From: Muribaculaceae bacterium
GTDB lineage: Bacteria; Bacteroidota; Bacteroidia; Bacteroidales; Muribaculaceae
Length of the DNA stretch: 64,000 nt
Direction: 5' to 3'
NCBI GenBank assembly: GCA_017505535.1
Contig: JAFVPD010000020.1
Span: forward strand, 1 to 64,000
The notes beneath the pieces are model-generated. The model made no database searches and had not been told where the DNA came from. It saw only the letters and a program-made list of their open reading frames with translations. Below, piece after piece: positions 23,875 through 34,522 of the stretch (position 1 is its first letter; each line of letters starts with the position of its first letter). A program made the translations under genes and the position numbers.

Positions 23875-26064
23875 TTACCTAATAAACAACAACTCTCGAT
23901 ACTTTGGCAATGGCCACATTTCATTATCTACCATTAACTCCAACTTATCAATGTAAACACGTATTGTATCCATTGAGGGAACAACAGTATCGTGATAGGC
24001 AATCGCTTTTTCACGTTCCGATTCAATGCGATTTGCCTTTTTGCGAGCTTCAACCATTAAGGCTGTTTCGTTCTTGATTATGCTCATATACTCAGCAATC
24101 TTTTCAACCGTAGCCAAATCTTGGCTCACAAGTTCTTCTCCTCGTTCTCCGGCAAAGAGGGTTTTCATTTTGAGAATATGATCAACCAAGTGTGATTGAT
24201 AACGTGTTGCCACAGGCAATACATGATTGAGTGCAAGGTCGCCAAGCACTCGAGCTTCAATCTGAATCTTTTTTGTGTACATTTCCCATTTAACCTCGTT
24301 ACGGGCTTGAAGTTCTATCTCTGAAAATACTCCTGTCGATTTAAACATTTCGATAGACGATTTTCTCAAGTAAGCATCAAATATTTTAGGGACATTGGTT
24401 TCACAATCTAAGCCTCGCAATGCAGCTTCAGCTTTCCACTCTTCACTATATCCATTACCATCAAAATGAATTGCTTTTGATTGTACAATTAGCACTTTAA
24501 TTTCTTCAAGCAATGCATGTTCAAGAGCTTCTCCATCGGCAATACGAGCATCAACTTTTGCCTTAAACTCAGTGAGTTGCTCTGCTACTGCCGCATTTAG
24601 GGCAATCATTGCCGACGCACAATTGGCAGTAGATCCAACAGCGCGGAACTCAAAACGGTTACCGGTAAAGGCAAAGGGAGATGTGCGGTTGCGGTCGGTA
24701 TTATCAACCATAATTTCCGGTATCTGAGAAACGCCAAGTTTCAGCCCTTCTTTGCCGGCAAAACTGATGAGTTCATCTTTGTTGCTATTTTCCAATCGCT
24801 CAAGAATTTCTCCGAGTTGTTTTCCTGTAAAAATTGAAATAATTGCAGGTGGGGCTTCATTAGCACCAAGACGATGGGCATTTGTTGCCGACATTATTGA
24901 TGCCTTCAATAATCCATTGTGACGATGAACTGCCGCCATGACATTAACTACAAATGTGATGAATTGTAGATTGTCCTTGGGAGTTTTTCCGGGAGCAAAC
25001 AAAGGCACTCCTGTATCGGTACCAAGACTCCAGTTATTGTGCTTACCTGAGCCGTTTATTCCGGCAAATGGTTTCTCATGCAACAATACTCTGAAATTGT
25101 GACGACGTGCAACCTCGGCCATAATTGACATCAACAATAGGTTATGGTCATTTGCCAAGTTTGTTTCTTCATATATTGGAGCCAATTCAAACTGATTGGG
25201 GGCCACTTCATTATGACGTGTCTTAGCCGGAATTCCCAATTTGTGGCACTCAATTTCAAGATCAAGCATAAATGCTTCCACGCGTGATGGTATCGCGCCA
25301 AAATAGTGGTCTTCAAGCTGTTGATTTTTTGCACTCTCATGGCCCATGAGAGTACGACCGGTCATCACCAAGTCGGGACGCGCCGAGTACAATGCCTCAT
25401 CAATGAGAAAATACTCTTGCTCCCAACCAAGATATGACACAACGTGCTTTACTGACGGATCAAAATATTGAGCAACAGCTGTCCCCGCTCGGTCAACACT
25501 ATTGATTGCTCGGAGCAATGGGGTTTTATAATCCAGAGATTCGCCTGTGTAGGAAATGAAAATCGTTGGGATACACAAGGTTTTGTCAAGTATAAATGCC
25601 GGAGATGATATATCCCATGCCGAATATCCACGTGCCTCAAATGTGTTGCGAATTCCTCCATTTGGGAAACTTGATGCATCGGGTTCTTGTTGAACCAATA
25701 GCTTTCCTGCAAAGTTTTCCACCACGCCTTCATTTCCGTCTAAATCAATAAATGCATCATGTTTTTCGGCTGTGCCATCGGTTAATGGGTGAAACCAGTG
25801 AGAATAATGACGTGCGCCATTATCTATGGCCCAACGTTTCATGCCATCAGCCACGCTATCGGCAATCTCACGCGATAGAGATTCTTTATTATCAATGGCA
25901 TAAACCAATGCTTCGTAAGTTTCAGGCGGAAGATATTCTTTCATCTTCTTGCGATTGAATACATATATTCCGTAATAGTCGCCGGGGCGTTGCGACGGAA
26001 TTTCTACCGTTACAGCCTTTCTATTAGAAGCTTCTTCAACCACTTTAAATCTCAACTGTGACAT
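23875..26064 (-). CDS. glnN: Glutamine synthetase type III
   Basis: The length of 729 residues is that of GSIII, nearly twice GSI. Recognisable are the N-terminal GSIII_N region, the catalytic barrel with GWEQEYFLID (Glu ligands), RHNEVAPNQFELAPI, the glycine-rich GINGSGKHNNWSLGT block and NRTSPFAFTGNRFEFRAVGS, followed by the GSIII C-terminal domain. It makes glutamine from glutamate, ammonia and ATP and is the main ammonia-assimilating synthetase of many Bacteroidales. It is transcribed alone. A short palindrome (GAAAAT-AGAA-ATTTTC, 26095-26110) lies 30 bp upstream and may be an operator or chance. Confidence 0.97.
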   Translation of the reverse strand: MSQLRFKVVEEASNRKAVTVEIPSQRPGDYYGIYVFNRKKMKEYLPPETYEALVYAIDNKESLSREIADSVADGMKRWAIDNGARHYSHWFHPLTDGTAEKHDAFIDLDGNEGVVENFAGKLLVQQEPDASSFPNGGIRNTFEARGYSAWDISSPAFILDKTLCIPTIFISYTGESLDYKTPLLRAINSVDRAGTAVAQYFDPSVKHVVSYLGWEQEYFLIDEALYSARPDLVMTGRTLMGHESAKNQQLEDHYFGAIPSRVEAFMLDLEIECHKLGIPAKTRHNEVAPNQFELAPIYEETNLANDHNLLLMSIMAEVARRHNFRVLLHEKPFAGINGSGKHNNWSLGTDTGVPLFAPGKTPKDNLQFITFVVNVMAAVHRHNGLLKASIMSATNAHRLGANEAPPAIISIFTGKQLGEILERLENSNKDELISFAGKEGLKLGVSQIPEIMVDNTDRNRTSPFAFTGNRFEFRAVGSTANCASAMIALNAAVAEQLTEFKAKVDARIADGEALEHALLEEIKVLIVQSKAIHFDGNGYSEEWKAEAALRGLDCETNVPKIFDAYLRKSSIEMFKSTGVFSEIELQARNEVKWEMYTKKIQIEARVLGDLALNHVLPVATRYQSHLVDHILKMKTLFAGERGEELVSQDLATVEKIAEYMSIIKNETALMVEARKKANRIESEREKAIAYHDTVVPSMDTIRVYIDKLELMVDNEMWPLPKYRELLFIR

Positions 26065-26192
26065 ATTTTATACTCTTAAATGCTATTTTTTACTGAAAAT
26101 AGAAATTTTCTACGAAGATAATTATTTTCCGACAAACACTCGATAGACTCTGCAAAATATTTATCTCAAAATTTCTCTTATTGTATGTAACC

Positions 26193-26230
26193 AACAAAGG
26201 CGGTGCATGTTTCAACGCATCGCCCTTGTT
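26193..26230 (-). terminator. Terminator of leu operon
   Basis: Arms AACAAAGGCGGTGC and GCATCGCCCTTGTT pair with two mismatches around a 10-nt loop, 19 bp after the leuB stop. The T-run is weak. Confidence 0.6.
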
Positions 26231-26248
26231 TATTTGGCAATAATTATT

Positions 26249-27310
26249 TTATGCTTTTGATATATAATCCACAATCCATTGACCTACTTCCTTCGTGCCA
26301 TATTTTGCGCCTCCTTCAACTTGAATTTCAGGGGTACGCACATTTGCATCAAGTGATGCATTTACAGCCTCACGAATGAGTTTGCCTTCTTCCTTCAAGT
26401 CAAAATATTCAAACAACATTGCAACTGAAAGTATTTGAGCCAATGGGTTGGCAATATTCAAGCCCTTTGCCTGTGGCCATGATCCATGAATGGGCTCAAA
26501 CACCGGAGTGCTTTCTCCTGTTGATGCCGATGGCAACAAGCCCATTGAGCCACTGATAACACTACCTTCATCGGTCAAAATATCTCCAAAGGTGTTTTCT
26601 GTCACCATCACATCAAAGAATTTAGGATCTTGAATCATGCGCATTGCGGCATTATCAACATACATAAAATCGGTTTCTACTTCGGGATATTTAGGTGCCA
26701 TTTCTTGCGCAATCTTTCTCCATAGGCGGCTTGATGCAAGCACATTTGCTTTATCCACTACTGTCAAGTGGCGACGGCGCTTCATCGCATATTCAAATGC
26801 AACCTTCAAAATGCGTTCAATTTCCGGACGGGTATAGGCATTTGTATCGTATGCTTTATCATCATCTTGATATTTTTCACCGAAATACATTCCACCTGTC
26901 AATTCTCTGATGCAAATAAAATCAGCACCCTCTACAAGTTCGGCACGCAATGGCGACTTATGAACAAGACATTTAAATGTTTCTACCGGGCGTATATTGG
27001 CAAAAAGGCCCAATTGTTTGCGCATCGCAAGAAGACCTTGTTCGGGGCGAACTTTTGCTGTTGGGTCATTATCAAATTTAGGATCTCCTACCGCCGAAAA
27101 CAATACTGCATCGGCATCACGACAAATTTCGTATGTTTCTTGTGGGAATGGATCTCCTACCTTATCAATTGCATCGGCGCCACAAATGGCATATTTATAT
27201 GATACTGTGTGCCCAAATTTTTTACACACGGCACTCATTACGTCAACTCCTTGTTTTGAAATCTCGGGACCAATACCGTCGCCGGGAAGCACTGCTATTT
27301 TCAAATTCAT
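26249..27310 (-). CDS. leuB: 3-isopropylmalate dehydrogenase
   Basis: 353 residues. [17 protein letters not shown] is the N-terminal nucleotide-binding start, [10 protein letters not shown] and the TVVDKANVL region supply the substrate Arg/Lys/Tyr residues, and the metal-binding [15 protein letters not shown] motif is intact, as is the GSAPDIAG-equivalent [11 protein letters not shown]. It oxidatively decarboxylates 3-isopropylmalate with NAD+ to 2-ketoisocaproate, the last pathway-specific step of leucine synthesis. It is the last gene of the operon, 26 bp after the leuA paralogue, and is followed by a hairpin. Confidence 0.95.
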   Translation of the reverse strand: MNLKIAVLPGDGIGPEISKQGVDVMSAVCKKFGHTVSYKYAICGADAIDKVGDPFPQETYEICRDADAVLFSAVGDPKFDNDPTAKVRPEQGLLAMRKQLGLFANIRPVETFKCLVHKSPLRAELVEGADFICIRELTGGMYFGEKYQDDDKAYDTNAYTRPEIERILKVAFEYAMKRRRHLTVVDKANVLASSRLWRKIAQEMAPKYPEVETDFMYVDNAAMRMIQDPKFFDVMVTENTFGDILTDEGSVISGSMGLLPSASTGESTPVFEPIHGSWPQAKGLNIANPLAQILSVAMLFEYFDLKEEGKLIREAVNASLDANVRTPEIQVEGGAKYGTKEVGQWIVDYISKA

Positions 27311-27336
27311 AATTTAGCGGTTGTTATGGTTTTATA

Positions 27337-28854
27337 CTATAAATTTTCTATTATATTCAGCATCTTGATTGTTGCTTGAATTGCGGCCTCAGTTTGGTCG
27401 GCATCAAGGCCTCGTGTTTTGAGCATATGTCCATGAAAATCCCATGTGATTGTTGTATGCACCAAGGCGTCGGTTTGACCTCCTGGAGGGATATTTACTG
27501 AGTAATTTGTCAACGTTGGGAATTCTCGATGCAAACGTTCGGTGTAGATATTACGAACGGCTTTTACAAACGCATCATATTGTCCGTCACCCACGGCCGA
27601 TTCTTGGAACTCATCGTCACCGATTGCAAGTTTTATCGTTGCCATTGGACGCAAGCCCTGGGAAATATTCAAGGCATAATTTATTATTCGCACTTTATCG
27701 GGCAAAGAATTTTGTTTAATGACATCGGCTACGATATAGGGCAATTCGCCTTGTGTCACAAGTTCCTTTTTATCTCCGAGCTCTATAATGCGTTGTGTCA
27801 CCAACTGAATCTCAGCATCATTTAACTCAATACCGAGAGCCTCAAGATTCTTTTTTATATTGGCTTTGCCTGACGTTTTGCCTAACGCATATTCGCGTTC
27901 TCGGCCAAAGCGCTCAGGCAACAAATCATTATAATAAAGATTGTTTTTATTATCTCCATCGGCATGAATACCGGCGCATTGCGTAAAAACGCTTTCTCCT
28001 ACGATGGGCTTATTTTGCGGGATAACTACGCCTGAGAATGACTCAACAATTCGACTAACTTTGTTGATTTTTGTTTCATCAACACCCGTTTCACGTTGTA
28101 ACTGATCGTGAATGAGAGCAACTACACTGGAAAGGCAAGCATTTCCGGCACGTTCCCCAAGTCCGTTCACAGTACAATGAACACCCTTTGCACCGCCCAA
28201 TACAGCTGCATATACGTTTGAAGTTGCTAGGTCATAATCATTGTGGGCATGAAAATCAAAATGCAATTCGGGATAACGTTTTATCATTCGTTGCACATGT
28301 GCGAGTGTATCATAAGGATTCAACACCCCCAACGTGTCGGGCAACATAAATCTCTTGATTGGCAAATGTCGCAATGAGTCCATCATGTTATACACATAAT
28401 TGTAGGAATTTTTCATTCCATTTGACCAATCTTCAAGATATAGATTTACTGTTAGGCCGGCCGCAACAGCATTTTCCACCTCGCGGGTTATTACATCTAT
28501 ATGTTGCTGGGGAGTTTGTTTGAGCTGATACAAACAATGCTTCTCAGAGCCTTTTGATAACAAATTTATCACTTTGGCCCCTACTTTTTTCACCCACTCT
28601 ATCGACAGCCCATTGTCAAGAAATCCAAGCACTTCTATTTTATCAAGATGTCCCATGCGCTCTGCCCATAGGCACACTTGTCGAACTGCATCAAATTCTC
28701 CATCTGAAACTCTCGCCGACGCAATTTCAATTCGAGGAATGTGCAATTCCTCCAATAGCAATCGAGTTATACCAAGTTTTTCCGAGGCCGAGAATGAAAC
28801 ACCCGAAGTCTGTTCTCCGTCGCGTAATGTGGTATCTAATATCTCGACTTTCAT
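27337..28854 (-). CDS. LeuA-like acyl-CoA transfer enzyme (second 2-isopropylmalate/citramalate synthase homologue)
   Basis: The 505-residue protein has the HMGL-like TIM barrel with [14 protein letters not shown] (metal-binding Asp), the catalytic FHAHNDYDLAT and NGLGERAGNACL motifs, and a C-terminal LeuA dimerisation/regulatory domain (about 390-505). It differs strongly from the product at 30918 in the substrate-pocket region (RIEIASARVSDGE, LPDTLGVLNPYDT). It may be a second isopropylmalate synthase, an (R)-citramalate synthase feeding isoleucine synthesis, or a re-citrate-like enzyme. The location inside a leu operon fits branched-chain amino acid synthesis. The exact acceptor keto acid cannot be decided by eye. 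Confidence 0.75.
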   Translation of the reverse strand: MKVEILDTTLRDGEQTSGVSFSASEKLGITRLLLEELHIPRIEIASARVSDGEFDAVRQVCLWAERMGHLDKIEVLGFLDNGLSIEWVKKVGAKVINLLSKGSEKHCLYQLKQTPQQHIDVITREVENAVAAGLTVNLYLEDWSNGMKNSYNYVYNMMDSLRHLPIKRFMLPDTLGVLNPYDTLAHVQRMIKRYPELHFDFHAHNDYDLATSNVYAAVLGGAKGVHCTVNGLGERAGNACLSSVVALIHDQLQRETGVDETKINKVSRIVESFSGVVIPQNKPIVGESVFTQCAGIHADGDNKNNLYYNDLLPERFGREREYALGKTSGKANIKKNLEALGIELNDAEIQLVTQRIIELGDKKELVTQGELPYIVADVIKQNSLPDKVRIINYALNISQGLRPMATIKLAIGDDEFQESAVGDGQYDAFVKAVRNIYTERLHREFPTLTNYSVNIPPGGQTDALVHTTITWDFHGHMLKTRGLDADQTEAAIQATIKMLNIIENL

Positions 28855-28874
28855 AAAGTAGGGATATGAACTGA

Positions 28875-29462
28875 TTATTTATTTGACTCCCATGCCTCGA
28901 TGTCGTTTTTCTTTGACAACAAAAACTCTATATCATCAAGACCATTCATCAAACAATGTTTTTTATAGGGATTTATCTCAAATTTTTCACTCTTGCCGGT
29001 CGAAAGGTTAGTTATGGTCTGTTCGGGCAAGTCAACTTTTACCTCTGTTTGGGGATTTTGTGCTATTGAGTCAAACAACTCGGCTAGGAATTGCTCGGTT
29101 ACCACAACAGGTAGCACAAAATTGTTCAATTCATTATTCTTGTGAATATCGGCAAAGAAACTTGAAACCACCACTCTGAATCCATAGTCAGCTATTGCCC
29201 ATGCTGCATGTTCACGACTTGAACCCGAGCCGAAATTTTTTCCTGCTACCAATACACAGCCCGAATATGTGGGATCGTTTAGCACAAAATCTTTAATGGG
29301 ATTACCATCTTTGTCATAACGCCAGTCGCGAAACAAATTTTCACCAAAACCTTCTCTTGATGTTGCTTTTAGAAAGCGAGCGGGTATAATTTGGTCTGTA
29401 TCAACGTTCTCCATTGGAAGGGGAACACATGTTGATGTTATGATTGAGAATTTTTCTTTCAT
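28875..29462 (-). CDS. leuD: 3-isopropylmalate dehydratase small subunit
   Basis: 195 residues. [14 protein letters not shown] and the swivelling-domain motif [13 protein letters not shown] are diagnostic of LeuD. It binds the LeuC product to form the isopropylmalate isomerase that moves the hydroxyl group of 2-isopropylmalate. It sits 38 bp after leuC and 20 bp before the leuA paralogue, all on the minus strand, so it is part of one operon. Confidence 0.96.
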   Translation of the reverse strand: MKEKFSIITSTCVPLPMENVDTDQIIPARFLKATSREGFGENLFRDWRYDKDGNPIKDFVLNDPTYSGCVLVAGKNFGSGSSREHAAWAIADYGFRVVVSSFFADIHKNNELNNFVLPVVVTEQFLAELFDSIAQNPQTEVKVDLPEQTITNLSTGKSEKFEINPYKKHCLMNGLDDIEFLLSKKNDIEAWESNK

Positions 29463-29500
29463 ATTCTTTTTTTGTGGCTTTGAGTTTGAGCTGAAACTGA

Positions 29501-30898
29501 TTATTTAAATTTACGAGGGTCGGTTAACACACCTGTTATTGCCGATGCTGCAGCTACAAGTGGACCGGCGAGAATTGTGCGTGAGCCGGGACCTTGGCGT
29601 CCTTCAAAATTGCGATTTGATGTTGATACGGCCAATTTTCCTGCCGGCACCTTGTCCTCATTCATTGCAAGACATGCCGAGCAACCCGGTTGACGCAATT
29701 CAAATCCTGCCTCGGCAAGAATTTTGTCTATACCTTCAGCCTTTATCTGATCTGTCACCATCCATGAGCCGGGCACAAGCCATACTGTCACATTGTCGGC
29801 TTTCTTTTTGCCTTTCACAAATGATGCAAAAGCTCTAAAATCTTCAATGCGTCCATTTGTACAACTTCCTAAGAATACGTAATCAATTGGATATCCTTCA
29901 AGTTTTTGACCCACATTAAAGCCCATATATTCAAGAGACTTGTCATATGATATTTTTCCTGCCTCATCTTCTGGATCGGGTGCCGGAATTGCTTCACTGA
30001 TACCGATACCCATTCCCGGATTTGTTCCGAATGTAATGCGTGGTTCAATATCGGCAGCGTCAAAGTTAATTTCTTTATCAAACACAGCGTCCTCATCGCT
30101 TTTGAGTGTACGCCAATATGCTACTGCTTTGTCCCATTCTTCACCTTTTGGAGCAAACTCACGTCCTTTACAATAGGCAAACGTTGTTTCATCTGGGGCA
30201 ATCATTCCTCCGCGTGCTCCCATCTCAATCGAAAGGTTGCACACTGTCATGCGCTCTTCCATTGACAAATTACGGATTGTGTCACCTGCATATTCAACAA
30301 AGTAACCGGTTGCTCCTCCTGTTGTCATCTTTGCAATGATATAAAGAGCTATATCTTTGGCTGTTACGCCTTCTTTTAATGCCCCATTGACATTAATGCG
30401 CATTGTTTTGGGTTTTGGCTGAAGAATACATTGCGATGCAAGAACCATTTCAACCTCACTTGTACCGATACCAAATGCTACAGCACCAAATGCACCATGA
30501 GTTGATGTATGGCTATCGCCACACACAATCGTATATCCGGGCAATGTCAATCCGTTTTCCGGACCTATCACATGGATAATACCATTTTTCTTGTGGCCAA
30601 GGCCATATAGTGTCACGCCAAATTCGTTTGCGTTGCGTGTCAATGTCTCTACCTGGTTACGTGATATAGGGTCACTGATTGGTTTATCTTGATTCAATGT
30701 TGGAATATTGTGGTCGGGCGAACAGAATGTTTTTCCGGGGCGGAACACCTTCAATCCACGTTGGCGCAATCCTTCAAATGCCTGTGGGCTTGTTACTTCA
30801 TGACAATAATGTCTGTCGATATATAATTGAGTGGGGCCTCCTTCGATGAGATTTACCACATGAGCGTCCCAAATTTTATCAAATAACGTATTAGCCAT
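29501..30898 (-). CDS. leuC: 3-isopropylmalate dehydratase large subunit
   Basis: The frame opens at 30928, but the start at ATG 30898 ([14 protein letters not shown]) is the family N-terminus, giving 465 residues and a 19-bp gap after leuA. The protein shows the aconitase signatures [36 protein letters not shown] and [12 protein letters not shown]; the three [4Fe-4S] cysteines lie in the last two motifs. It carries the catalytic cluster of isopropylmalate isomerase, working with leuD in the cytoplasm. Confidence 0.96.
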   Translation of the reverse strand: MANTLFDKIWDAHVVNLIEGGPTQLYIDRHYCHEVTSPQAFEGLRQRGLKVFRPGKTFCSPDHNIPTLNQDKPISDPISRNQVETLTRNANEFGVTLYGLGHKKNGIIHVIGPENGLTLPGYTIVCGDSHTSTHGAFGAVAFGIGTSEVEMVLASQCILQPKPKTMRINVNGALKEGVTAKDIALYIIAKMTTGGATGYFVEYAGDTIRNLSMEERMTVCNLSIEMGARGGMIAPDETTFAYCKGREFAPKGEEWDKAVAYWRTLKSDEDAVFDKEINFDAADIEPRITFGTNPGMGIGISEAIPAPDPEDEAGKISYDKSLEYMGFNVGQKLEGYPIDYVFLGSCTNGRIEDFRAFASFVKGKKKADNVTVWLVPGSWMVTDQIKAEGIDKILAEAGFELRQPGCSACLAMNEDKVPAGKLAVSTSNRNFEGRQGPGSRTILAGPLVAAASAITGVLTDPRKFK

Positions 30899-30917
30899 TG
30901 TTATTTCGGTTGAATGA

Positions 30918-32414
30918 TTAGTGTACAAATTTATTTATAGCATCAATAAATGCCTCGGCACTGGCTGCTACGATATCGGTATTGGCCGAGAATCCATAGT
31001 AGCAATTTCCGTCATGTTCAACGGTCATATGCACTTTTCCGATGTCATTACTTCCTTTATTGATAGCTTGTATGAGGAATTCTTTAACCGTCATCGTGCG
31101 ACGAATAATTTGCTTGATTGCCGAGATTGCTGCATCTACCGGACCATTTCCTGACGCGCATGCTTCAAATTTTTCTCCGGCGATGTCAAGACCAACACTT
31201 GCCACAGAATGAATGCCCACTCCACTTGTCACCTGCAAGAAGTCGAGATTTATACGGCGAGTTGCGCTATGATGTTTTCCGGCAAGCATCAAAACATCGT
31301 CATCATTGATTTCTTTCTTCTTGTCGGCTAAGCGCAAAAATCCTTCATATGCTTTATCGAGAGCATCTTTATCAAGATCAATTCCCAATACATGCAAGCG
31401 GTGTTTCAATGCGGCACGTCCACTGCGTGCGGTCAATACGATTGAGTTTTCATCAACACCAACATCTTTGGGGTCAATAATTTCATAACTTTCACGATTC
31501 TTTAAAACTCCATCTTGGTGAATTCCTGATGAATGTGCAAATGCGTTGCGACCTACAATTGCCTTATTAGGTTGAACAGGCATATTCATGAGACTTGACA
31601 CAAGACGTGAAATTCCGTAAAGTTTTGTCGTATTGATATTTGTTACTATATCGAGTTCTTTATGTGATCGACATATCATTGCAACCTCTTCTAACGATGT
31701 ATTACCGGCACGCTCTCCAATTCCGTTAATAGTTACCTCGGCTTGACGTGCGCCATTCATAACACCCGAAATAGTATTAGCTGTTGCCATACCCAAGTCG
31801 TTGTGGCAGTGTGTTGCTATTGTTACCTTTTCAATGCCTTTGACATTTTCCATTAGATACTTAATTTTTGCTCCAAATTCTGAAGGCAAGCAGTATCCGG
31901 TTGTGTCGGGGATATTGATCACGGTTGCACCGGCCTTAATTACAGCCTCTACAACTCGTGCAAGATATTCATTATCGGTGCGACCCGCATCTTCGGCATA
32001 GAATTGCACATCTTCGACAAATTTTTTCGCATAAGACACGCAACCTATTGCGCGCTCAATAATCTCTTCGCGAGTTGAGTTGAACTTATACTTGATGTGA
32101 TAATCCGATGTTCCTATACCGGTGTGAATGCGCTTGTGCTTGGCATATTGTAATGCTTCGGCGGCAACTTTAATATCATTTTCCACTGCTCGTGTCAAGG
32201 CACATATTGTTGGCCATGTTACAGCTTTTGATATTTCTACTACTGAGTTAAAGTCTCCGGGACTTGACACCGGGAAACCGGCTTCAATTACATCTACGCC
32301 CAACTCTTCAAGGGCTTTTGCCACTTCAATCTTTTCTACTGTGTTGAGCTGGCAACCGGGCACTTGTTCGCCGTCGCGCAATGTCGTGTCAAAAATGAAT
32401 AATCTGTCGCTCAT
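30918..32414 (-). CDS. leuA: 2-isopropylmalate synthase
   Basis: I choose ATG 32414 ([17 protein letters not shown], 498 residues); the in-frame extension to 32537 runs through the promoter and leader hairpin. [28 protein letters not shown] and [14 protein letters not shown] are the LeuA catalytic and metal-binding motifs, and the C-terminal 110 residues form the leucine-binding allosteric domain ([13 protein letters not shown]...). It condenses acetyl-CoA with 2-ketoisovalerate, the committed step. First gene of leuA-leuC-leuD-leuA paralogue-leuB, with a promoter at 32535-32565 and an attenuator-like hairpin in its leader. Confidence 0.95.
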   Translation of the reverse strand: MSDRLFIFDTTLRDGEQVPGCQLNTVEKIEVAKALEELGVDVIEAGFPVSSPGDFNSVVEISKAVTWPTICALTRAVENDIKVAAEALQYAKHKRIHTGIGTSDYHIKYKFNSTREEIIERAIGCVSYAKKFVEDVQFYAEDAGRTDNEYLARVVEAVIKAGATVINIPDTTGYCLPSEFGAKIKYLMENVKGIEKVTIATHCHNDLGMATANTISGVMNGARQAEVTINGIGERAGNTSLEEVAMICRSHKELDIVTNINTTKLYGISRLVSSLMNMPVQPNKAIVGRNAFAHSSGIHQDGVLKNRESYEIIDPKDVGVDENSIVLTARSGRAALKHRLHVLGIDLDKDALDKAYEGFLRLADKKKEINDDDVLMLAGKHHSATRRINLDFLQVTSGVGIHSVASVGLDIAGEKFEACASGNGPVDAAISAIKQIIRRTMTVKEFLIQAINKGSNDIGKVHMTVEHDGNCYYGFSANTDIVAASAEAFIDAINKFVH

Positions 32415-32442
32415 ATATTTTATTTTCTTTTTCAAACTAAAA

Positions 32443-32474
32443 ATAACCTTCCCACTCTTTAGAAGAAAGGTTAT
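32443..32474 (-). promoter_or_regulatory. Attenuator-like hairpin in leuA leader
   Basis: In the minus-strand transcript AUAACCUUUC pairs with GGAAGGUUAU (ten pairs, one G-U) around a 12-nt loop and is followed by UUUUAGUUUG. An upstream AAAGG could pair with CCUUU of the 5' arm as an anti-terminator. No ATG-started leader peptide is visible. Confidence 0.5.
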
Positions 32475-32534
32475 GGAAGTTCCTTTATTTCTTGTGAATC
32501 CTTCTGATTTTTCCCTATTGGTTTTTTCAGACTG

Positions 32535-32565
32535 CAAAAGTACGACCTTTATTTAAGATAATCAA
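32535..32565 (-). promoter_or_regulatory. Promoter of leu operon
   Basis: Minus strand TTG (32565-32563), 20 bp, TACTTTTG (32542-32535). It predicts a leader of about 115 nt that contains the hairpin at 32443-32474. The remaining bases up to prmA (32566-32677) show nothing recognisable. Confidence 0.65.
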
Positions 32566-32677
32566 ATAAAATTCACACTATTTTTTATTTTTATCTTTCC
32601 AAATGCTCAAAGTTCAAAGTTTTCAGCTTACAATTTATCACAAAATCGCTAAATTTATTTACATTTCAACACTAATA

Positions 32678-33523
32678 TCATTGCTTTACCAAACGTAAAC
32701 ATGTCCAACGGTCTTGCACTGTATGAGATTGATAATCCAGTGAATGTAGTCGAGCTTGCGACATTATCACTTCTACATCTTCTTCATAGAAACCACTCAG
32801 GAGCATTATTCCCCCAGATTTCAACGTCTTAGCATATTCTGCAATGTCGGCTGTGATAATATTTCGATTTATGTTTGCGATAAAAACATCTACCGGCTCT
32901 TCGTTGGCAAGCAACGATGCATCTCCCAACATCACGTTTATTTGGGGTTCGCCATTAATTTTCACATTATCAACCGCATTTACATAGGCAAACTCATCAA
33001 TTTCGATTGCCGATACTTTTTCGGCTCCTCGCATGGCACTCAATATGGCAAGAATTCCGGTCCCGGTTCCCATGTCCATCACCGACAATCCATCGAGTGA
33101 CATTTCGAGCAATTGGCGTATGATCAACGATGTCGTCGCATGATGACCTGTTCCAAATGCCATTTTGGGATCAATCACTATATCATATTCCACCTTTGGG
33201 ATATCGGTATGGAAAGAACTATGTATCACACATTTATCGCCAACTACTATCGGTTGGAAATAATTTTTCTCCCACTCGCTATTCCAATCTTGACCCTCAA
33301 TCACCTCTGCGCGCCAATTTATTTGAGCTTGTAGAGGAAACGATGTCACAATGTCGGCAATGGCTGCTTCATTGTAAAGTTCTCGTTTCACATAGGCTGT
33401 CAATCCGCTCTCATCTGGCACAAAACTTTCAAATTCAACGTCGCAAAGCATTGCAGCCAAAACATCGGTTGAGGTTGCATCACAAGGTTCAACATCAAAC
33501 CTCACTTCAATATAGTCATTCAT
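32678..33523 (-). CDS. prmA: Ribosomal protein L11 methyltransferase
   Basis: A 281-residue class I SAM-dependent methyltransferase. The SAM-binding motif I VMDMGTGTGILAI, preceded by IDPKMAFGTGHHATT, is the PrmA signature, and VFIANINRNII is the NPPF-like motif IV. The N-terminal 80 residues form the L11-recognition domain. It methylates ribosomal protein L11 at several amino groups. It lies 17 bp after the PqiA-like gene on the same strand. Confidence 0.93.
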   Translation of the reverse strand: MNDYIEVRFDVEPCDATSTDVLAAMLCDVEFESFVPDESGLTAYVKRELYNEAAIADIVTSFPLQAQINWRAEVIEGQDWNSEWEKNYFQPIVVGDKCVIHSSFHTDIPKVEYDIVIDPKMAFGTGHHATTSLIIRQLLEMSLDGLSVMDMGTGTGILAILSAMRGAEKVSAIEIDEFAYVNAVDNVKINGEPQINVMLGDASLLANEEPVDVFIANINRNIITADIAEYAKTLKSGGIMLLSGFYEEDVEVIMSQARLHSLDYQSHTVQDRWTCLRLVKQ

Positions 33524-33540
33524 ATTCTTTTCCTTTTATT

Positions 33541-34026
33541 TTATTTCTTTATTCTGTCAATCATTATAATCGTTACGATGCGCATTATCACTGCTATTGC
33601 CACAAATGTCGCTCCTAAACTCAACTCCATTTTAATTATACTATAGTCCATTTTGAAATTGAGCAATAGCAATGCCACAAGAAACACGTCAATCATATTC
33701 CACTTGTCAAGACTTCCCGCATATTTTGTCCACTTTGAGTCTGACGCTACTTGACGATTTCCAAATATACGAAATCCCATCTCTACATATTTCAACAACG
33801 GGAACACTATCGTAAATAGCAGAATTATGGCTGCGATAAACCAATCGCCCGATTCAAAAAACAACACTACCGAATCGAGCAAATTCACATCTTGCATAAA
33901 AACTCCGTGCCCAAACACCTTATAACCGGTAGAAAGCAACGGAAAATACACTCCTAAACAAAACGATATTACCGACACCGCATAAGCAAGCGCCGGCAAT
34001 ATTATATTACTTTTAATCTGAGTCAC
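33541..34026 (-). CDS. PqiA-like inner-membrane protein
   Basis: 161 residues with four predicted transmembrane helices (about 8-28, 50-76, 105-125 and 135-155). FCLGVYFPLLS, TIVFPLLKYVEM and the segment MIDVFLVALLLLNFK match the repeated paraquat-inducible protein A fold; only one half of the duplicated E. coli PqiA is present. Family members work with MCE-type lipid transporters, but no MCE protein is encoded nearby. It lies between a lipoprotein gene and prmA on the same strand. Confidence 0.75.
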   Translation of the reverse strand: MTQIKSNIILPALAYAVSVISFCLGVYFPLLSTGYKVFGHGVFMQDVNLLDSVVLFFESGDWFIAAIILLFTIVFPLLKYVEMGFRIFGNRQVASDSKWTKYAGSLDKWNMIDVFLVALLLLNFKMDYSIIKMELSLGATFVAIAVIMRIVTIIMIDRIKK

Positions 34027-34047
34027 AACAATTTATCTTGAGAGTCA

Positions 34048-34458
34048 TCAATTTTGTAATTCTTCGCCTAATTCCTCGATTTTCTTACCGAGTTCATTTA
34101 TTCCTTCCTCCGCTTCTTTACCTAAATTATCAATGGTCTCTTCAAACTGTTCTCCGAGTTTTTCAAATGCCTTGCCGGCTTTACTCACTCCTTTGTAATA
34201 ATTAAACGAAGCGATGTATGTGCCCACTGTCATTTGCTCTTCCATTGTAAGTTCTTTTTCAAACTTATCATACCATTCTCCGGTAAATTTCTCATATTCG
34301 GCTTGTTTTGATTCCCATTGACCATCGGAATACTCCGAAGAATTTTCGCCCACTTCAGTGACAAATTCTTTAAATTGTTCAAGATAATCCTCTTTTGTCG
34401 AAGGTGCACATGCTACCAAGAGAAATGCAAGTGCCATAGCACATATCATTTTTTTCAT
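34048..34458 (-). CDS. Acidic helical lipoprotein
   Basis: 136 residues with a type II signal peptide and lipobox LLVAC (Cys17). The mature part is acidic and helical, ending in a coiled-coil-like series rich in Glu, Leu and Gly (GEQFEETIDNLGKEAEEG, NELGKKIEELGEELQN). I recognise no function. It has its own promoter. It neighbours the holin-like/YtxH cluster and the PqiA-like gene, so an envelope-stress or envelope-maintenance role is possible but unproven. Confidence 0.75.
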   Translation of the reverse strand: MKKMICAMALAFLLVACAPSTKEDYLEQFKEFVTEVGENSSEYSDGQWESKQAEYEKFTGEWYDKFEKELTMEEQMTVGTYIASFNYYKGVSKAGKAFEKLGEQFEETIDNLGKEAEEGINELGKKIEELGEELQN

Positions 34459-34491
34459 ATCGGCTTAATTTATTGGTTTTATAATTTGTCC

Positions 34492-34522
34492 CAAAGTTAC
34501 AAATTATTTAGCTAACAATCAA
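34492..34522 (-). promoter_or_regulatory. Promoter of acidic lipoprotein gene
   Basis: Minus strand TTG (34522-34520), 20 bp, TAACTTTG (34499-34492). The -33 element overlaps the stop codon region of the upstream gene. Confidence 0.55.
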
